From Lentibacillus juripiscarius JCM 12147 (GTDB lineage Bacteria > Bacillota > Bacilli > Bacillales_D > Amphibacillaceae), in assembly GCA_001311805.1 (NCBI GenBank), contig BBCA01000008.1:14277-78276 (forward strand): a DNA stretch of 64,000 nucleotides, in the 5' to 3' direction. The position numbers and the translations under genes were made by a program. Below are positions 29,500 through 39,674 of this stretch, one piece after another (position 1 is the stretch's first letter; every line of letters starts with the position of its first letter). Below the pieces are notes generated by a model. It worked only from the letters and a program-made list of their open reading frames with translations. It did not search any database and was not told where the DNA came from.

Positions 29500-29669
29500 G
29501 TTAAACCTCCATTCCTTATCATTATAGCAGGAATACCGGTGTAATATCATTTAAAAACATGTTTCTATTTCATTCGTAAAAACCTATGCGTTGAAGTTGG
29601 GGAGTGCTCGCTGACGCCAAATGATAAAGGAAAGGAAAAACTTCGATGAGTGACTGAATGAGGTTTTTT

Positions 29670-29895
29670 CCTCTGCGTTCGGGTGCTCATCACCCTCATG
29701 AGTGACCGTAGATACGTTTTTCCTCTCTGCTCGGGTGCTCATCACCCTCATGAGTGACCGTAGATACGTTTTTCTCTCTGCTTGGTCGCTCATCACCCTC
29801 ATGAGTGACCGTAGATACGTTTTTCCTCTTCACTCGGTCGTTCATCACCCCTTTGAGTGACCGAATTTCCGTTTACGCTCCTCGCTCGGTCGCTC
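29670..29895. repeat. Tandem 51-52 bp degenerate repeat, about five copies
   Basis: Units with the core GCTCATCACCCTCATGAGTG start at 29684, 29736 and 29788, with weaker copies near 29839 and 29890. Copies one and two are nearly identical over 50 bases, including gaccgtagatacgttttt; later copies diverge. The period is not a multiple of three. Reading across gives a 72-residue reverse-strand frame that I reject as coding. It lies in a 566-base gap between the VOC gene and the thiolase gene; the rest of the gap holds nothing I recognise. Confidence 0.85.
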
Positions 29896-30065
29896 ACTTC
29901 ACCAGCTTCAAGCGTTTTTAAATGCTTGGGTGGTTTAGTTAAAATAACAAAAATGCTTGAATAGATCATACTTATCCAAGCATTTTATAGGTTTATTCAA
30001 TTGTTAAAATAGCTGTCATTAAGTGAAACTTCATTCAGTGGGAGGTACCCACAATTTCAACGTAA

Positions 30066-31247
30066 TTACTGCACTTCCACAACCATCGCAATTCCCTGTC
30101 CGCCTCCGATGCAGAGAGAGGCAACGCCGTACTTTTGACCGCGCCGGTTCAGTTCTTTGATCAGGCTGTACAGCACTCTTGTGCCACTTGCGCCAACTGG
30201 ATGCCCCAATGCAATTGCACCACCATTCACATTAACCTTATCGCGGTCAAGTCCTAATTCCTTTTCCACGGCCAAATACTGTGCGGCAAATGCTTCATTC
30301 ACCTCGATCAGATCCATGTCATCAATAGTCATTCCCGCTTTTTCAAGTGCTTGTTTGATAGCAGGAACCGGGCCAATCCCCATGACGGACGGATCTACAC
30401 CGGCAATTCCATACGAAACGATTCGAGCAACGGGATCCAGACCATTCTGACGGACGTATCCCTCGCTTGCGACAACTGTTGCGCCGGCGCCGTCATTGAT
30501 TCCGCTAGCGTTCCCTCCGGTGACAGTACCGTCTTGTTTAAAGGAAGGCTTCAGTTTAGCCAGTTTATCAATGGTTGTATCTTCCCGGATATGCTCATCC
30601 GTGTCCACTGTTACCGTGCCTTTCCGTGTTTTCAGTTCAACCGGAACAATCTCTTCGGCGAACTTCCCTTCCCTTCTTGCCTCCGCTGCACGCTGATGGC
30701 TCAGGGTGGCATACTCGTCCTGTTCCATGCGGGAAATCGAATATTCTGTGGCAAGATTTTCCGCAGTGACGCCCATGCCTGCTCCGATATATTCGTCTGT
30801 CAATGCCGCCCACAGCATATCATCGACCTGTGGTGTTTTCAGCTTTGTTCCGAACCGGCTTCCCCTAAGGGCGTACGGGGCAAGGCTCATGCTTTCCACT
30901 CCGCCAGCTAGTGCCACATTGCCATCTCCAAGCATAATGGACTGAGCAGCAGACACAACAGACTGCAGACCTGACCCGCATAGCCGATTGACGGTCAATG
31001 CAGGGCTGGCGAGCGGAATCCCTGCCTGCAGTGCAATATGTCTTGTTGCATATGGTGCATTTTTAGCCGAATGGATCACATTTCCCATGACGGTAAAATC
31101 AATAGCTTCTGCACTTACCCCACTGCGTCGCATCGCTTCCTGCGCAACGGTTACACCGAGTTCAGTCGGGTCCGCATCCTTCAAGCTGCCGCCGAATGAA
31201 CCAAACGGGGTGCGTGCCCCTTCCAGAACATATATATTTTCCATCAT
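30066..31247 (-). CDS. Acetyl-CoA C-acetyltransferase (thiolase)
   Basis: Intact, 393 residues. Splits acetoacetyl-CoA into two acetyl-CoA or runs in reverse. Catalytic residues: nucleophile Cys in NRLCGSGLQSVVSAAQ, His in GGAIALGHPVGASG, and Cys in ASLCIGGGQGIAM. GAGGAG upstream of the two ATGs at 31247 and 31244. It lies in the same direction as, and downstream of, the 3-hydroxybutyrate dehydrogenase and CoA-transferase genes, and completes the pathway from hydroxybutyrate to acetyl-CoA, although a 203 bp repeat element separates it from them. Confidence 0.92.
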   Translation of the reverse strand: MMENIYVLEGARTPFGSFGGSLKDADPTELGVTVAQEAMRRSGVSAEAIDFTVMGNVIHSAKNAPYATRHIALQAGIPLASPALTVNRLCGSGLQSVVSAAQSIMLGDGNVALAGGVESMSLAPYALRGSRFGTKLKTPQVDDMLWAALTDEYIGAGMGVTAENLATEYSISRMEQDEYATLSHQRAAEARREGKFAEEIVPVELKTRKGTVTVDTDEHIREDTTIDKLAKLKPSFKQDGTVTGGNASGINDGAGATVVASEGYVRQNGLDPVARIVSYGIAGVDPSVMGIGPVPAIKQALEKAGMTIDDMDLIEVNEAFAAQYLAVEKELGLDRDKVNVNGGAIALGHPVGASGTRVLYSLIKELNRRGQKYGVASLCIGGGQGIAMVVEVQ

Positions 31248-31268
31248 TTCACTCCTCTATTAGTGCGT

Positions 31269-31471
31269 GTTCAAAAAGGAGGATAAAAAGGACCGAGAAT
31301 TTCAAGGCGGCGTAGATTTGAGCACAAGGAAAACATCACTGAACTGCATCGCACGCAGGAAAAGTGTTCTTCTTTTCCAAGCAACGGAGTGTATGCAGTT
31401 AGATACATGAGTAGCGCAAAACCAAGCCAACGAAGAAATTCGATGCGTCATTTTTACCGGACTTTTCGAAC
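31269..31471. repeat. 203 bp non-coding element with imperfect terminal inverted repeats
   Basis: The left end GTTCAAAAAGGAGGATAAAA and the reverse complement of the right end GTTCGAAAAGTCCGGTAAAA match at about 17 of 23 positions. The inside has no open frame with a binding site. It sits between two genes of the hydroxybutyrate operon. It looks like a dispersed, MITE-like or structured-RNA repeat. Confidence 0.55.
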
Positions 31472-31484
31472 AACCTCTATTAAG

Positions 31485-32258
31485 TTACTGGGCAGTGTAA
31501 CCCCCATCAAGCACAATCGCCTGCCCTGTGACACCTTTTGCCTTATCACTTGCCAAAACATCGTGTAATCGGAAATCTCCTGTACTTGCAACAATCTTTT
31601 TGCGGTACGAGTGGGTACAGTACTTCCTCCAGCACGCTTTCCACTGGAACATTGCGATTTTTTGCCAGGTCTTCAAATTGATTGCGAACAAGTGGTGTAT
31701 CAACATAGCCCGGACACATGGCGTTTACAGTGATGCCATGCTCAGCTCCTTCAAGCGCGGTGACTTTAGTCAAGCCGATGACACCATGCTTTGCACTATT
31801 GTAGGCAGCTTTACCGGCAAACCCGATCAGCCCGTTAATCGAGGCCATATTGATAATTCGTCCAAAGCCCTGTTCTTTCATAATTGGAAATGCATGCTTT
31901 GTTGCCATAAATGGCGCAACGAGCATCAGTTTTGTAATAAATTCAAAGGTTTCAGTTGGGAATTCCTCAACTGACGAGACATGCTGCATTCCAGCATTAT
32001 TAATAAGTACATCAAGTCTGCCATATGTTGCAACTGTCTGATCGATTGCTTCCTTGAGCTCCTCTTCGTTCGTCACATCACATTTCAGGCCGGTACACGT
32101 ATAACCTTCATTTGCCAGCTCGTTGGCCGCTTGTTCTACTTTCTTCTTATTAATATCAGACAGAACGACTGCCGCACCATTCTGGCAAATTCTGCACCGG
32201 TCTCATAACCAATGCCGCTTGCTGCACCTGTAATGAACACGACTTTATTGTCCACCAT
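31485..32258 (-). CDS. 3-hydroxybutyrate dehydrogenase (SDR family), frameshifted
   Basis: Short-chain dehydrogenase oxidising D-3-hydroxybutyrate to acetoacetate with NAD. Cofactor motif ITGAASGIGYETG at the start, NNAGMQHVSSVEEFP, Ser in NMASINGLIG, catalytic YNSAKHG, and CPGYVDTPLVRNQ, which is typical of this enzyme. The end reads VLEEVLYPLVPQKR then, after a shift near 31570, FLASDKAKGVTGQAIVLDGG. Another shift near 32180. About 258 residues. ATG at 32258 is ten bases after AGGAGG; an upstream in-frame ATG at 32267 is too near the site. Middle gene of the hydroxybutyrate operon. Confidence 0.9.
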
Positions 32259-32315
32259 TTGCACCATTCCTCCTTACTTCGTCCAAAGCCTACCGATGTC
32301 CTCGTCTGAAAACAG

Positions 32316-32990
32316 TTAGTACGTCCCAACCCGCAGCTGGTCACTGATTTGCAGTTCTGGTTCGGTTGCCGCAATCACTTCTTCCGGCGTCCATCCTTCT
32401 GCAACTTCCACCAGTTTTAGACCGGTTGCCTCCACATCGATGACAGCACGGTCGGTAACGATACGATCGACAACCCCTTTACCGGTCAGCGGCAGCTTGC
32501 ATTCGTTCAAAATCTTAGGCTCCCCGTGCTTGTTTACATGGTCCATAATGATAACCACCTTTTTGGCACCATGCACAATATCCATCGCACCGCCCATGCC
32601 TTTGATCATCTTGCCCGGAATCATCCAGTTTGCCAAATCACCAGAAACCGATACTTCCATTCCGCCCAGAATAGCGAGGTCCAGATGACCACCGCGCACC
32701 ATGGCAAACGACTCTGCGTTGCTGAAGAACGATGCGCCTGCCTCTGCGGTCACTGTTTCTTTTCCTGCGTTAATCAAATCCGGGTCTACTTCTTCCTCAA
32801 GCGGGGATTTCCCAATCCCAAGCAGCCCATTTTCAGACTGAAGGACGACCTGTTTTCCATCCTGTATAAAATTTGCAACCATTGTTGGCATGCCAATCCC
32901 CAGATTCACGTAGGAACCGTCTTTAATTTCTTTCTCAGCACGCTTGGCAATACTCTCTCTTACTGCAGCTTTGTCCATTTGTTTGACCAT
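32316..32990 (-). CDS. scoB: 3-oxoacid CoA-transferase subunit B
   Basis: Intact, 224 residues. Together with subunit A it moves CoA from succinyl-CoA to acetoacetate. It contains the catalytic Glu motif [10 protein letters not shown], the start [16 protein letters not shown] and [20 protein letters not shown]. The stop lies about 58 bases before the dehydrogenase start and the gene begins about 30 bases after subunit A. Confidence 0.93.
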   Translation of the reverse strand: MVKQMDKAAVRESIAKRAEKEIKDGSYVNLGIGMPTMVANFIQDGKQVVLQSENGLLGIGKSPLEEEVDPDLINAGKETVTAEAGASFFSNAESFAMVRGGHLDLAILGGMEVSVSGDLANWMIPGKMIKGMGGAMDIVHGAKKVVIIMDHVNKHGEPKILNECKLPLTGKGVVDRIVTDRAVIDVEATGLKLVEVAEGWTPEEVIAATEPELQISDQLRVGTY

Positions 32991-33023
32991 TCTATCATAA
33001 CCTCCCTGTTGAATATTAAGTTA

Positions 33024-33719
33024 TTAAGCTTCTTGTCTGACGGTCAGCCGTTCAATTCGTTTTTCCTGTTCGCCCTCTATCAGTCCCTGGACATAGATGC
33101 CTGGTGTATGGACATGGTCGGGATTAATGGAGCCCCGTTCCGACAATTGTTCTACTTCCGCAATGGTAACTTCCCCAGCCGCAGCCATCATTGGATTAAA
33201 ATTGCGGGCTGTTTTATTGTAAACAAGATTACCATCTACATCGCCATGAGCTGCACGGACCAAGCTGAAGTCAGCTGTCAATGCTGTTTGCAACAAGTAT
33301 TCCTTATTGTTGAACACACGTACTTCGCCACCGTTAGCAATTGGCGTACCAACGCCTGCCGGGGGTATAAAAAGCCGGTATGCCAGCACCACCAGCTCTA
33401 ATTTTTTCTGCAAGCGTCCCTTGTGGTGTCAGTTCCACTTCCAGCTCGCCTGCCAAAACTTGCCGTTCAAACTCTTTGTTTTCCCCGACATAGGAGCCAA
33501 TGATTTTATCAATTTGTTTATTCTGCAGCAGAAGACCAAGGCCCCAATCGTCCACCCCACAGTATTGGAAATGACTGTTAAATGGCGCGCACCTGACTTC
33601 GCAAGGGCCTGAATGAGATTTTCAGGTATCCCCACAAGTCCAAATCCGCCAACCATAATTGTGGAACCATCTTTTATTTGTTTAACTGCCTCATCGAATG
33701 AGGTATAAATCGTTTTCAT
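33024..33719 (-). CDS. scoA: 3-oxoacid CoA-transferase subunit A, two frameshifts
   Basis: Partner of ScoB. Conserved start [20 protein letters not shown], then [51 protein letters not shown], and [19 protein letters not shown]. Frame is lost near 33555 (a G short) and near 33363 (a C run one long). About 232 residues after repair, the normal size. ATG at 33719 follows AGGAG. First gene of the operon, directly behind the sigma-54 promoter. Confidence 0.92.
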
Positions 33720-33745
33720 TTTTATCTACTCCTTTCGACAATATA

Positions 33746-33763
33746 TAGCAAAAAGTATGCCAA
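33746..33763 (-). promoter_or_regulatory. Sigma-54 (-24/-12) promoter of the hydroxybutyrate operon
   Basis: The reverse strand reads TTGGCATACTTTTTGCTA, about 30-45 bases before scoA. The GG and GC elements are exactly ten bases apart, as in the consensus TTGGCAC-N5-TTGCA. The adjacent activator gene supports it. Confidence 0.85.
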
Positions 33764-33891
33764 CATACACATAAACTTCTAAGGAAGAGTGAAAGGATTT
33801 TTGAAACGATTAGAATACTTGACTTATCGCCTATTGGTAAATGCCTGGTCGCACTTATGCAGTCTAAAGTATGTATACTATCTTACCTGCT

Positions 33892-33933
33892 AAAAAAGCC
33901 CTTTTTCCGACATATTGGAAAAAAGGCTTTTTT
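33892..33933. terminator. Terminator between activator gene and scoA
   Basis: AAAAAAGCCCTTTTTCC pairs with GGAAAAAAGGCTTTTTT around an eight-base loop. It ends the activator transcript and isolates the sigma-54 promoter. Confidence 0.85.
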
Positions 33934-33980
33934 AACAAAATCCAGACTTTGCAAACCTTGCCAAGCAATACATTTATTCA

Positions 33981-34018
33981 TTTTCCGGAAATCCAGACCT
34001 CGTTCCGGATATCCGGAA
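33981..34018. promoter_or_regulatory. TTCCGGAA palindromes, candidate enhancer of the activator
   Basis: A perfect 16-base palindrome TTCCGGATATCCGGAA lies at 34003-34018 and the related TTTTCCGGAAA at 33981-33991. They are about 220-270 bases upstream of the sigma-54 promoter, a usual enhancer distance, and directly after the activator stop codon. They can also form a hairpin. Confidence 0.5.
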
Positions 34019-34020
34019 AA

Positions 34021-35381
34021 TCACAACCCGTATTTCTTTACTTTTTCATAAAAACTGGATTTGCCGATGTCAAGGAGTTTAGCGGCTTTCTGCTTATTGC
34101 CATTTGTCTTTTTCAACGTTTGTTTAATCGCCTGTAATTCTGCTTTTTCCAGGATGTCCTGCAAACTTCTATTCTGATTTTCAGCATAACCATCTGGCTG
34201 CATCTGATCAGGCAAATCATCCATTGTAATAGTTTCGCCGTTTGCCAGATGAACCGCGGATTCAATCACATTTTCCAGTTCCCTTACATTCCCAGGCCAT
34301 TCGTAGCCCTGGAAAAATGCAAGAACATCCGGGTCTGCATCCATCACCCGCTGACCGGAACGATGGGCTATTTTGTGAATCAGATACATGGCAAGAACGC
34401 GTATATCTTCCGGCCGTTCCCTCAATGCCGGTATTTTCAGCTGCAGAACGTTGATCCGGTAGTACAAGTCTTCCCGAAACGTTGCTGCTCGATCAGCTTT
34501 TCCAGGGATTGATTGGTTGCAGCAATGATTCGAACGTCCACTTTCTGGGCATGCTCCGAACCAATCCGCTCAACTTCCCCCTCCTGGAGCACACGGAGGA
34601 TTTTGACCTGGGCGTTTAACGGCATATCGCCAATTTCATCGAGAAAAAGGGTCCCTCCATCAGCAAGCTGGAATTTACCTTGTTTCCCTTCTTTTTCGCC
34701 CCTGTAAAAGCTCCCGGTGTATAGCCGAAAAGTTCTGTCTCCAGCAGGCCCTCTGGAATCGCCGCACAGTTCACCTTAACGAACGGTTTGGTATGGCGTT
34801 CGCTCAACTGGTGGATGCTATGCGCAAATAATTCTTTCCCCCGTTCCACTCTCCCCTTGGAGAAGAATAGTAACGTCACCGGGTGCTATTTTTACTTTTT
34901 CCTTTACTTCGAGCAGCTTTGGAGAACTGCCAACGATATCGTGCAGTGAATAGGTGGCCCCATTTGCTTCGTGCAATTGTTTTCGGTAATTTTCAATTTC
35001 CAGAAGCAGATCTTTGATATGGGTATTCATTTTCATCCATTCTTTGGTATCCCGGTATAAAACCGTCCCGACCGCACCAACAAGATGTCCACCCGAAAAG
35101 ACAGGGATCCGGTTAGCGATCATATGGTTTTCTCGTATATACTGCAGATCGGCAATTTCCTCTTGGCCAGTTTCTGCAACGATATGCATTCTTGTATTTT
35201 CAATGATAGCTGTGACATGCTGCCCGACAGCTTCTTGTCTGGTCACCCCTAAAAATTGGCAGTAATTTTCATTCAAGTAGGTAATAAATCCTTGTTTGTC
35301 AATGGCGACAAAACAAAAATGCGATTTCTCGAACACTGTTTCTATAATTTCTTCTTTGTACTCCCTGATTGCTGACAGCAT
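34021..35381 (-). CDS. Sigma-54-dependent activator of hydroxybutyrate operon (PAS-AAA-Fis), frameshifted
   Basis: Order: N-terminal PAS sensor ([33 protein letters not shown]), AAA+ domain with Walker [27 protein letters not shown] carrying the GAFTGA loop, Walker [42 protein letters not shown], and a Fis-type helix-turn-helix ([20 protein letters not shown]). Shifts near 34850, 34690 and 34480, in base runs. About 455 residues. It resembles the acetoacetate/butyrate activators AtoC and BkdR/BukR in build. Downstream lie a sigma-54 promoter and the CoA-transferase genes, so the target is clear. The signal it senses is unknown. Confidence 0.88.
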
Positions 35382-35693
35382 GTTCCGTCCCCCACTATCA
35401 TGAATTAATCACTTTTACAGTATAGCAGATAGTTGCAGTGGTATTCATTATCTTACCGGCATAATTTGATGGCAAATGGTCAGGCAAATCAAGCCGGTCA
35501 GTTGTACAGCCCAAATAAAGTTATTTCCTTTCAACAACGAACAGCCGCATTATAACCTCGTTTCTGGGCACATCCCTATGGTTGTGTGGAAAAGGGATAG
35601 GAAACTCACGCCTAGAGTCCAACTTTGCTTGTGTACAACCCCTCTATTGATTAGATAAAAAGTAAAGAGAAGCTGCGTCATTAACAGCTTCCC
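35382..35693. other. Gap without recognised feature
   Basis: Upstream region of the activator gene plus the downstream region of the PfpI-type gene. A 60-residue forward open frame in it has no ribosome binding site and no family likeness. I see no hairpin with a T run. Confidence 0.4.
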
Positions 35694-36218
35694 TTAGATT
35701 GACAAATTATTTTCCAAAAGTTTTAGAGATTCGCGGTTGAATGCAGGAAGATCATCAGGTGTTCTGCTTGTTACAAGGTTCCCATCTACTATAACCTCTT
35801 CATCTTTTACAGTTGCTCCTGCATTTTCCAGGTCTTTTCTTACGGAAACAAAGCTAGTTAGTTCTCTTCCTTTTAGTAGGTCTGTATTGACGAGGAACTG
35901 AGGACCATGGCAAATTGAAAATACTGGTTTATTGCCTTGCAAAAATGCTTTTGCGAATTCGCTATTCTTCGGATTAATACGTAGTAAGTCTGGAGAAAAA
36001 CCGCCAGGAATGAGTAATGCATCATAATCGTTTGCATTCACTTCATCAATTCCTCGATCTGCTTGTATTTCGTCCCCATTTTTACCATTGATTGTTTTGT
36101 TTCCTTCATTACTGATAATATCTACCGTATGACCAGCTTCTTTGTAAGCTTTCACAGGATCGGTTAATTCAATTTCTTCTACCATGTCTGTAACGAGAAC
36201 AGCAATGTGTTTACTCAT
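35694..36218 (-). CDS. DJ-1/PfpI family protein (YfkM-like general stress protein)
   Basis: Intact, about 174 residues. Glutamine-amidotransferase-like fold with the elbow cysteine in FSICHGPQFLV, the acid in VEEIELTDPVKAYKEAGHTV, and GFSPDLLRINPKNSEF. These are typical of bacterial PfpI/YfkM proteins, linked to stress protection or to deglycase-like activity; the reaction is not settled. ATG at 36218 has AAGGAGGG nine bases upstream; an in-frame GTG at 36227 sits too near the site. Stands alone. Confidence 0.88.
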   Translation of the reverse strand: MSKHIAVLVTDMVEEIELTDPVKAYKEAGHTVDIISNEGNKTINGKNGDEIQADRGIDEVNANDYDALLIPGGFSPDLLRINPKNSEFAKAFLQGNKPVFSICHGPQFLVNTDLLKGRELTSFVSVRKDLENAGATVKDEEVIVDGNLVTSRTPDDLPAFNRESLKLLENNLSI

Positions 36219-36323
36219 ATAACTCACCCTCCTTTTACACTCAAGTAATATTGTAACGAACTTTACCTAACTTTGTAAAAGATTGCACTTTCGTTAAGTT
36301 TTGCCAAGGAACAGCTTGACCGA

Positions 36324-37521
36324 CTAACTATGCAACAAAAGTGGTAATTCTCTAACTCCTCTTACAACCATTCCCGTTCTCCACTCCAGGTCATTTTTAT
36401 CAACAATCATCTTGGCATTTGGATAGCGTCTAAAAAAACTGTTAATCGCTATTTCTCCCTCTAATCGGGCGAGTGGAGCACCAAGACATGCGTGAATTCC
36501 CTTACCGAATGCTAAATGCTTACTTTTTCCCGGGTAATATCAAGGACTTCAGGATCCTTAAATTGACATGGGTCATGATTTGCTGAATTAAGGGCGATAA
36601 TTACTAAATCCCCTTTCTTGATGAACTCCCCTTTAAATTCCATATCTTCCCTAGCCCAACGCGATGTACTAAACTCAACTGGATCATTATAACGGAGTGT
36701 TTCCTCTATAGCTGTTTTGATCAATTCTGGTTTGTTTTTAGCATCTTTAGTTGATCCGGGTTTTCTAACAGGGCCATAATGCTGTTTCCTATAAAGTTTA
36801 CGGTTGTTTCATGTCCAGCAATAATCAGAAGGGCTACAACGCCATATAACTCTTTTTCCGATAATTGGTCTCCTTGTTCTTCGGCAATAACGAGTTTACT
36901 GATTAAGTCATCCCCGGGGCTTTCACGTACAACAGCAATTCGTTGTTTAAGGTATTGGGTAAAGTCTCTCATATGTTGTTCTAGATTCTCGGCATACTTA
37001 CTATTCGAACCTTCGATCATGGAATTGGACCAGATCCGGAATTTATCGCGATCTTCTGCTGGAATTCCTAGCATTTCACATATGACGATAATCGGAAGTG
37101 GAAAGGCGAATTCATCAATCAAATTGATTTGATTTTGACCGGCGGTTTCTTCAAGAAGTTCATCGGTAATTTCCTGAATCCGATCCCTTAGTCCTTCAAT
37201 CATGTTCGGAGTGAATGCCTTGGAGACAAGCCCTCGCAACCGCCGATGGTCTGGCATATCTGCAAATAGCATGTTTTCGCTAAATATACTACTTCGGTTG
37301 TCTGCATGGTCTCCCAATTTTGTAAAGTCTTTAATAAACGATTGATTTTTTAACGCTTCAAGTGCATCATCATACCGCGTGATGAACCATGCATATTGTC
37401 CGTCGGGTAAACGGACATAGCTAACTGGTTCCTCTTCTCTTAGCTGACTATAAGCGGGGTAAGGATTTCTGGTAAACGCTTCAGTGAAAAGGTTGCTTTT
37501 TAGTGATACATTCGGATTCAT
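36324..37521 (-). CDS. Cytochrome P450 (CYP107/CYP109-like), two frameshifts
   Basis: Soluble bacterial haem monooxygenase. I-helix oxygen site LLIIAGHETTVNFIG, K-helix EETLRYNDPVEF, and haem ligand Cys in HLAFGKGIHACLGAPLARLE. The N-terminus FTEAFTRNPYPAYSQLREEE is typical of the CYP107 group. Shifts at about 36722 and in an A run near 36530; after repair about 398 residues, ending at 36324. The electron partners are not nearby and the substrate is unknown. The 298-base upstream gap to 37819 holds nothing that I recognise. Confidence 0.88.
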
Positions 37522-37819
37522 TTGGTTTGTCTCCTTCAGAAAAAAGTTGTTTCATGACTCTATAGTAACATAGTAATTTCTTTTAGATTCCCTCGTTCAC
37601 TCGTCACTCTAAAGCACTGACTGTTGGCGTTCCACCAAGTTATCCACCTTTTTTCACGTTATCATTCTCCCGCTCCCCCCATACTAAATAATTTATGCAA
37701 CAAAATTAGCGCCCGTTAATTGAAACTGTATTATCCTCAAAAGAGAATATACTATTTTTGCATCATACATCTAGTCGAGGTTGACTTTCCATAACTCAGG
37801 TTAGTTCTGCCAGCCTCAC

Positions 37820-38424
37820 TTAGAATGCTTTCCGCTGGTAAATGACCATTGTAATCCCCCAGGAAACAGCATAGAGTATTAAGATTACAGCTGCCGCTCC
37901 CGTATATAAAGCCGAGGTGGATAAACTGACAATAAAATTAGTTACTACTGTTAAATGTTTCGCTAAAAACATTACAATTGGCGGTCCGATGCCTGCTAAA
38001 AGGATAAAGCTAATGAGAACAACCGTGAAGGTATATTTTGATTCAAATATATAGAATAATGGGAAAGTAAACGTAGCAAATATCAGGAATAAACCACTGG
38101 CAATCGCAATATCAGTGATCGTAAATGATTTGTTCGAAACAAATAATGCCAGACTTGCCACTCCAATGGATAAAACCATATATAGAATAGCACCAAGATA
38201 GCGTGATGCGATAATTTCCTTACGTGTGTAGGGCAGAGAATTTAATAATATATCCGTCTTTGCTTCTTTATCGTAAGCAAAAGCATTAAAGGGAATAAAA
38301 ATACTGGCAACGAGAAAAGTCAAAGCTGGATGAGAGTCCATAATGATAAAGAATGCAATAAAGGAATAAATATTAGTAGATGCCTTTTTTGCAGTATGAC
38401 ATCACGTCTGATTAAATTAAACAT
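37820..38424 (-). CDS. ABC-2 type transporter permease, one frameshift
   Basis: Membrane subunit with six hydrophobic segments (NLIRRDVILQKRHLLIFIPF, PALTFLVASIFIPFNAFAYD, RYLGAILYMVLSIGVASLAL, FLIFATFTFPLFYIFESKYT, VILILYAVSWGITMVIYQRK). Frame shifts near 38345. About 202 residues. The start at 38424 overlaps the end of the ATPase gene, so they are translationally linked. Third gene of a GntR-ATPase-permease operon, the layout of Ytr-like bacitracin-stress ABC modules; the substrate is unknown. Confidence 0.75.
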
Positions 38425-39282
38425 GGTGTTTGTCCCCTTTCAAGTAGTACATAATATCTTCCAACGTTGCCCTTTCAATCACAACCGAATCGCCGAAAGT
38501 TTTTTTCACGGCCCCAATGTTATCTGTTAAAGCTTCAAATCCTGTTGGTGCACGATGAACATGGACAAAAGCCTGTTCCGTGTCCCGATCCAGCAATTCC
38601 TTGCCCCCTTTAACGAGTGCATAATTTTCATCTATTTCGTCAATGGGCTGGTTAAACATTAATTCCCCACTTTGAATAAAAGCAATGTGATCCGCGATAC
38701 GATCCAAATCTGTTGTAATATGTGTCGAGAAAAAATGGTCCGGCTTTCATCCATCATTAATTCCTGCAGAAGATCCATCAGTTCCCGTCTAAAAATAGGT
38801 CTAATCCTGATGTCGGCTCATCCATTATGATCAGTTCGGCATTATGTGATAAGGCTATCACCAGTGATGCCTTCATTTGCATGCCTTTTGAGAAATTTTT
38901 TGATCGCCTTATTAAGTGGTAGACCGAACTGTTCCGCATATTGATAAAAATGGTGTCATCCCAATGTTTGTAAGCCGGTCCGACAATGTGCTTTATATCT
39001 TTTAAGTTCATTCCTTCAAAAAATACATTGCCGTCATATACAAATCCAATGCGCTCCTTGATTGCCTTTTCGTGCGTTTTGTAGTCCATCCCGAAAAGCT
39101 TTACCTCCCCTGCATCCGGTCTTAATAGATTCATCATCATTTTTATTGTTGTCGATTTACCAGCTCCATTTGCGCCTATGAATCCTGTTACAAAGCCTTG
39201 CTTCACTTGTAAATCCATATTGTTAACGGAAAACCCTTTAAAATTTTTTCGTTACATTTTTTAATTCAACCACATTTTCCAT
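38417..39282 (-). CDS. ABC transporter ATP-binding protein, frameshifted
   Basis: Walker A in GFIGANGAGKSTTIKM, signature NFSKGMQMKASLVIALSH, Walker B ELIIMDEPTSGLD. The C-terminal part follows after a shift near 38740 (STHITTDLDRIADHIAFIQS, ATLEDIMYYLKGDKHH). An N-terminal shift near 39240 connects MENVVELKNVTK to NMDLQVKQGFV. About 288 residues. ATG at 39282 overlaps the end of the GntR gene. Pairs with the permease downstream. Confidence 0.85.
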
Positions 39283-39287
39283 TCCTC

Positions 39288-39659
39288 TCACTCCTCATAT
39301 AAAATCTTCAATAATTGCTGCAGCTCATTAAATGACAGCCCAATTTCCCTGCTGTTCGTTATAACCGCACTCAGCTGCTCTTCAATAACTCTCAGCTTCT
39401 TCTCTCTGATGACCTCTAAATTTTGCTCGGCGACAAAAGAGCCTTTTCCGACAATCGAATAGATAAAGCCCGATCTCTCCAATTCCTCATAGGCACGCTT
39501 TGTCGTTATCACACTGATTTGTAAATCCTTTGCAAGTTGACGTATGGAAGGCAATGCTGTTCCCTCCTGCAGATCACCCGATAAAACAGACGATTTAATT
39601 TGATTCGTAATTTGTTCATAAATCGGCTCCTTTGAACTGTTGGAAATAATGATTTGCAT
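39288..39659 (-). CDS. GntR-family (YtrA subfamily) regulator
   Basis: Intact, 123 residues. The winged helix-turn-helix is at residues 10-75 (EPIYEQITNQIKSSVLSGDL, LPSIRQLAKDLQISVITTKR, YEELERSGFIYSIVGKGSFV); a short tail takes the place of a ligand domain, as in the YtrA subfamily that controls ABC operons. AGGTTTT precedes the start. It leads the ABC operon and probably represses it; palindromic TGTATATA sequences at 40100-40129 are candidate operators. Confidence 0.9.
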   Translation of the reverse strand: MQIIISNSSKEPIYEQITNQIKSSVLSGDLQEGTALPSIRQLAKDLQISVITTKRAYEELERSGFIYSIVGKGSFVAEQNLEVIREKKLRVIEEQLSAVITNSREIGLSFNELQQLLKILYEE

Positions 39660-39674
39660 GCTAAAACCTCTTCT

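Noticed and set aside
29584..29802. 72-residue reverse-strand frame across the tandem repeat as a protein
   Set aside because: The repeat period is 51-52 bases, so each copy is read in another phase; no ribosome binding site and no family likeness.
30351..30911. Long forward frame opposite the thiolase gene
   Set aside because: Shadow of the intact reverse-strand thiolase with all catalytic motifs.
32526..33401. 291-residue forward frame opposite scoA and scoB
   Set aside because: It covers two CoA-transferase genes in antisense; no binding site and no domain.
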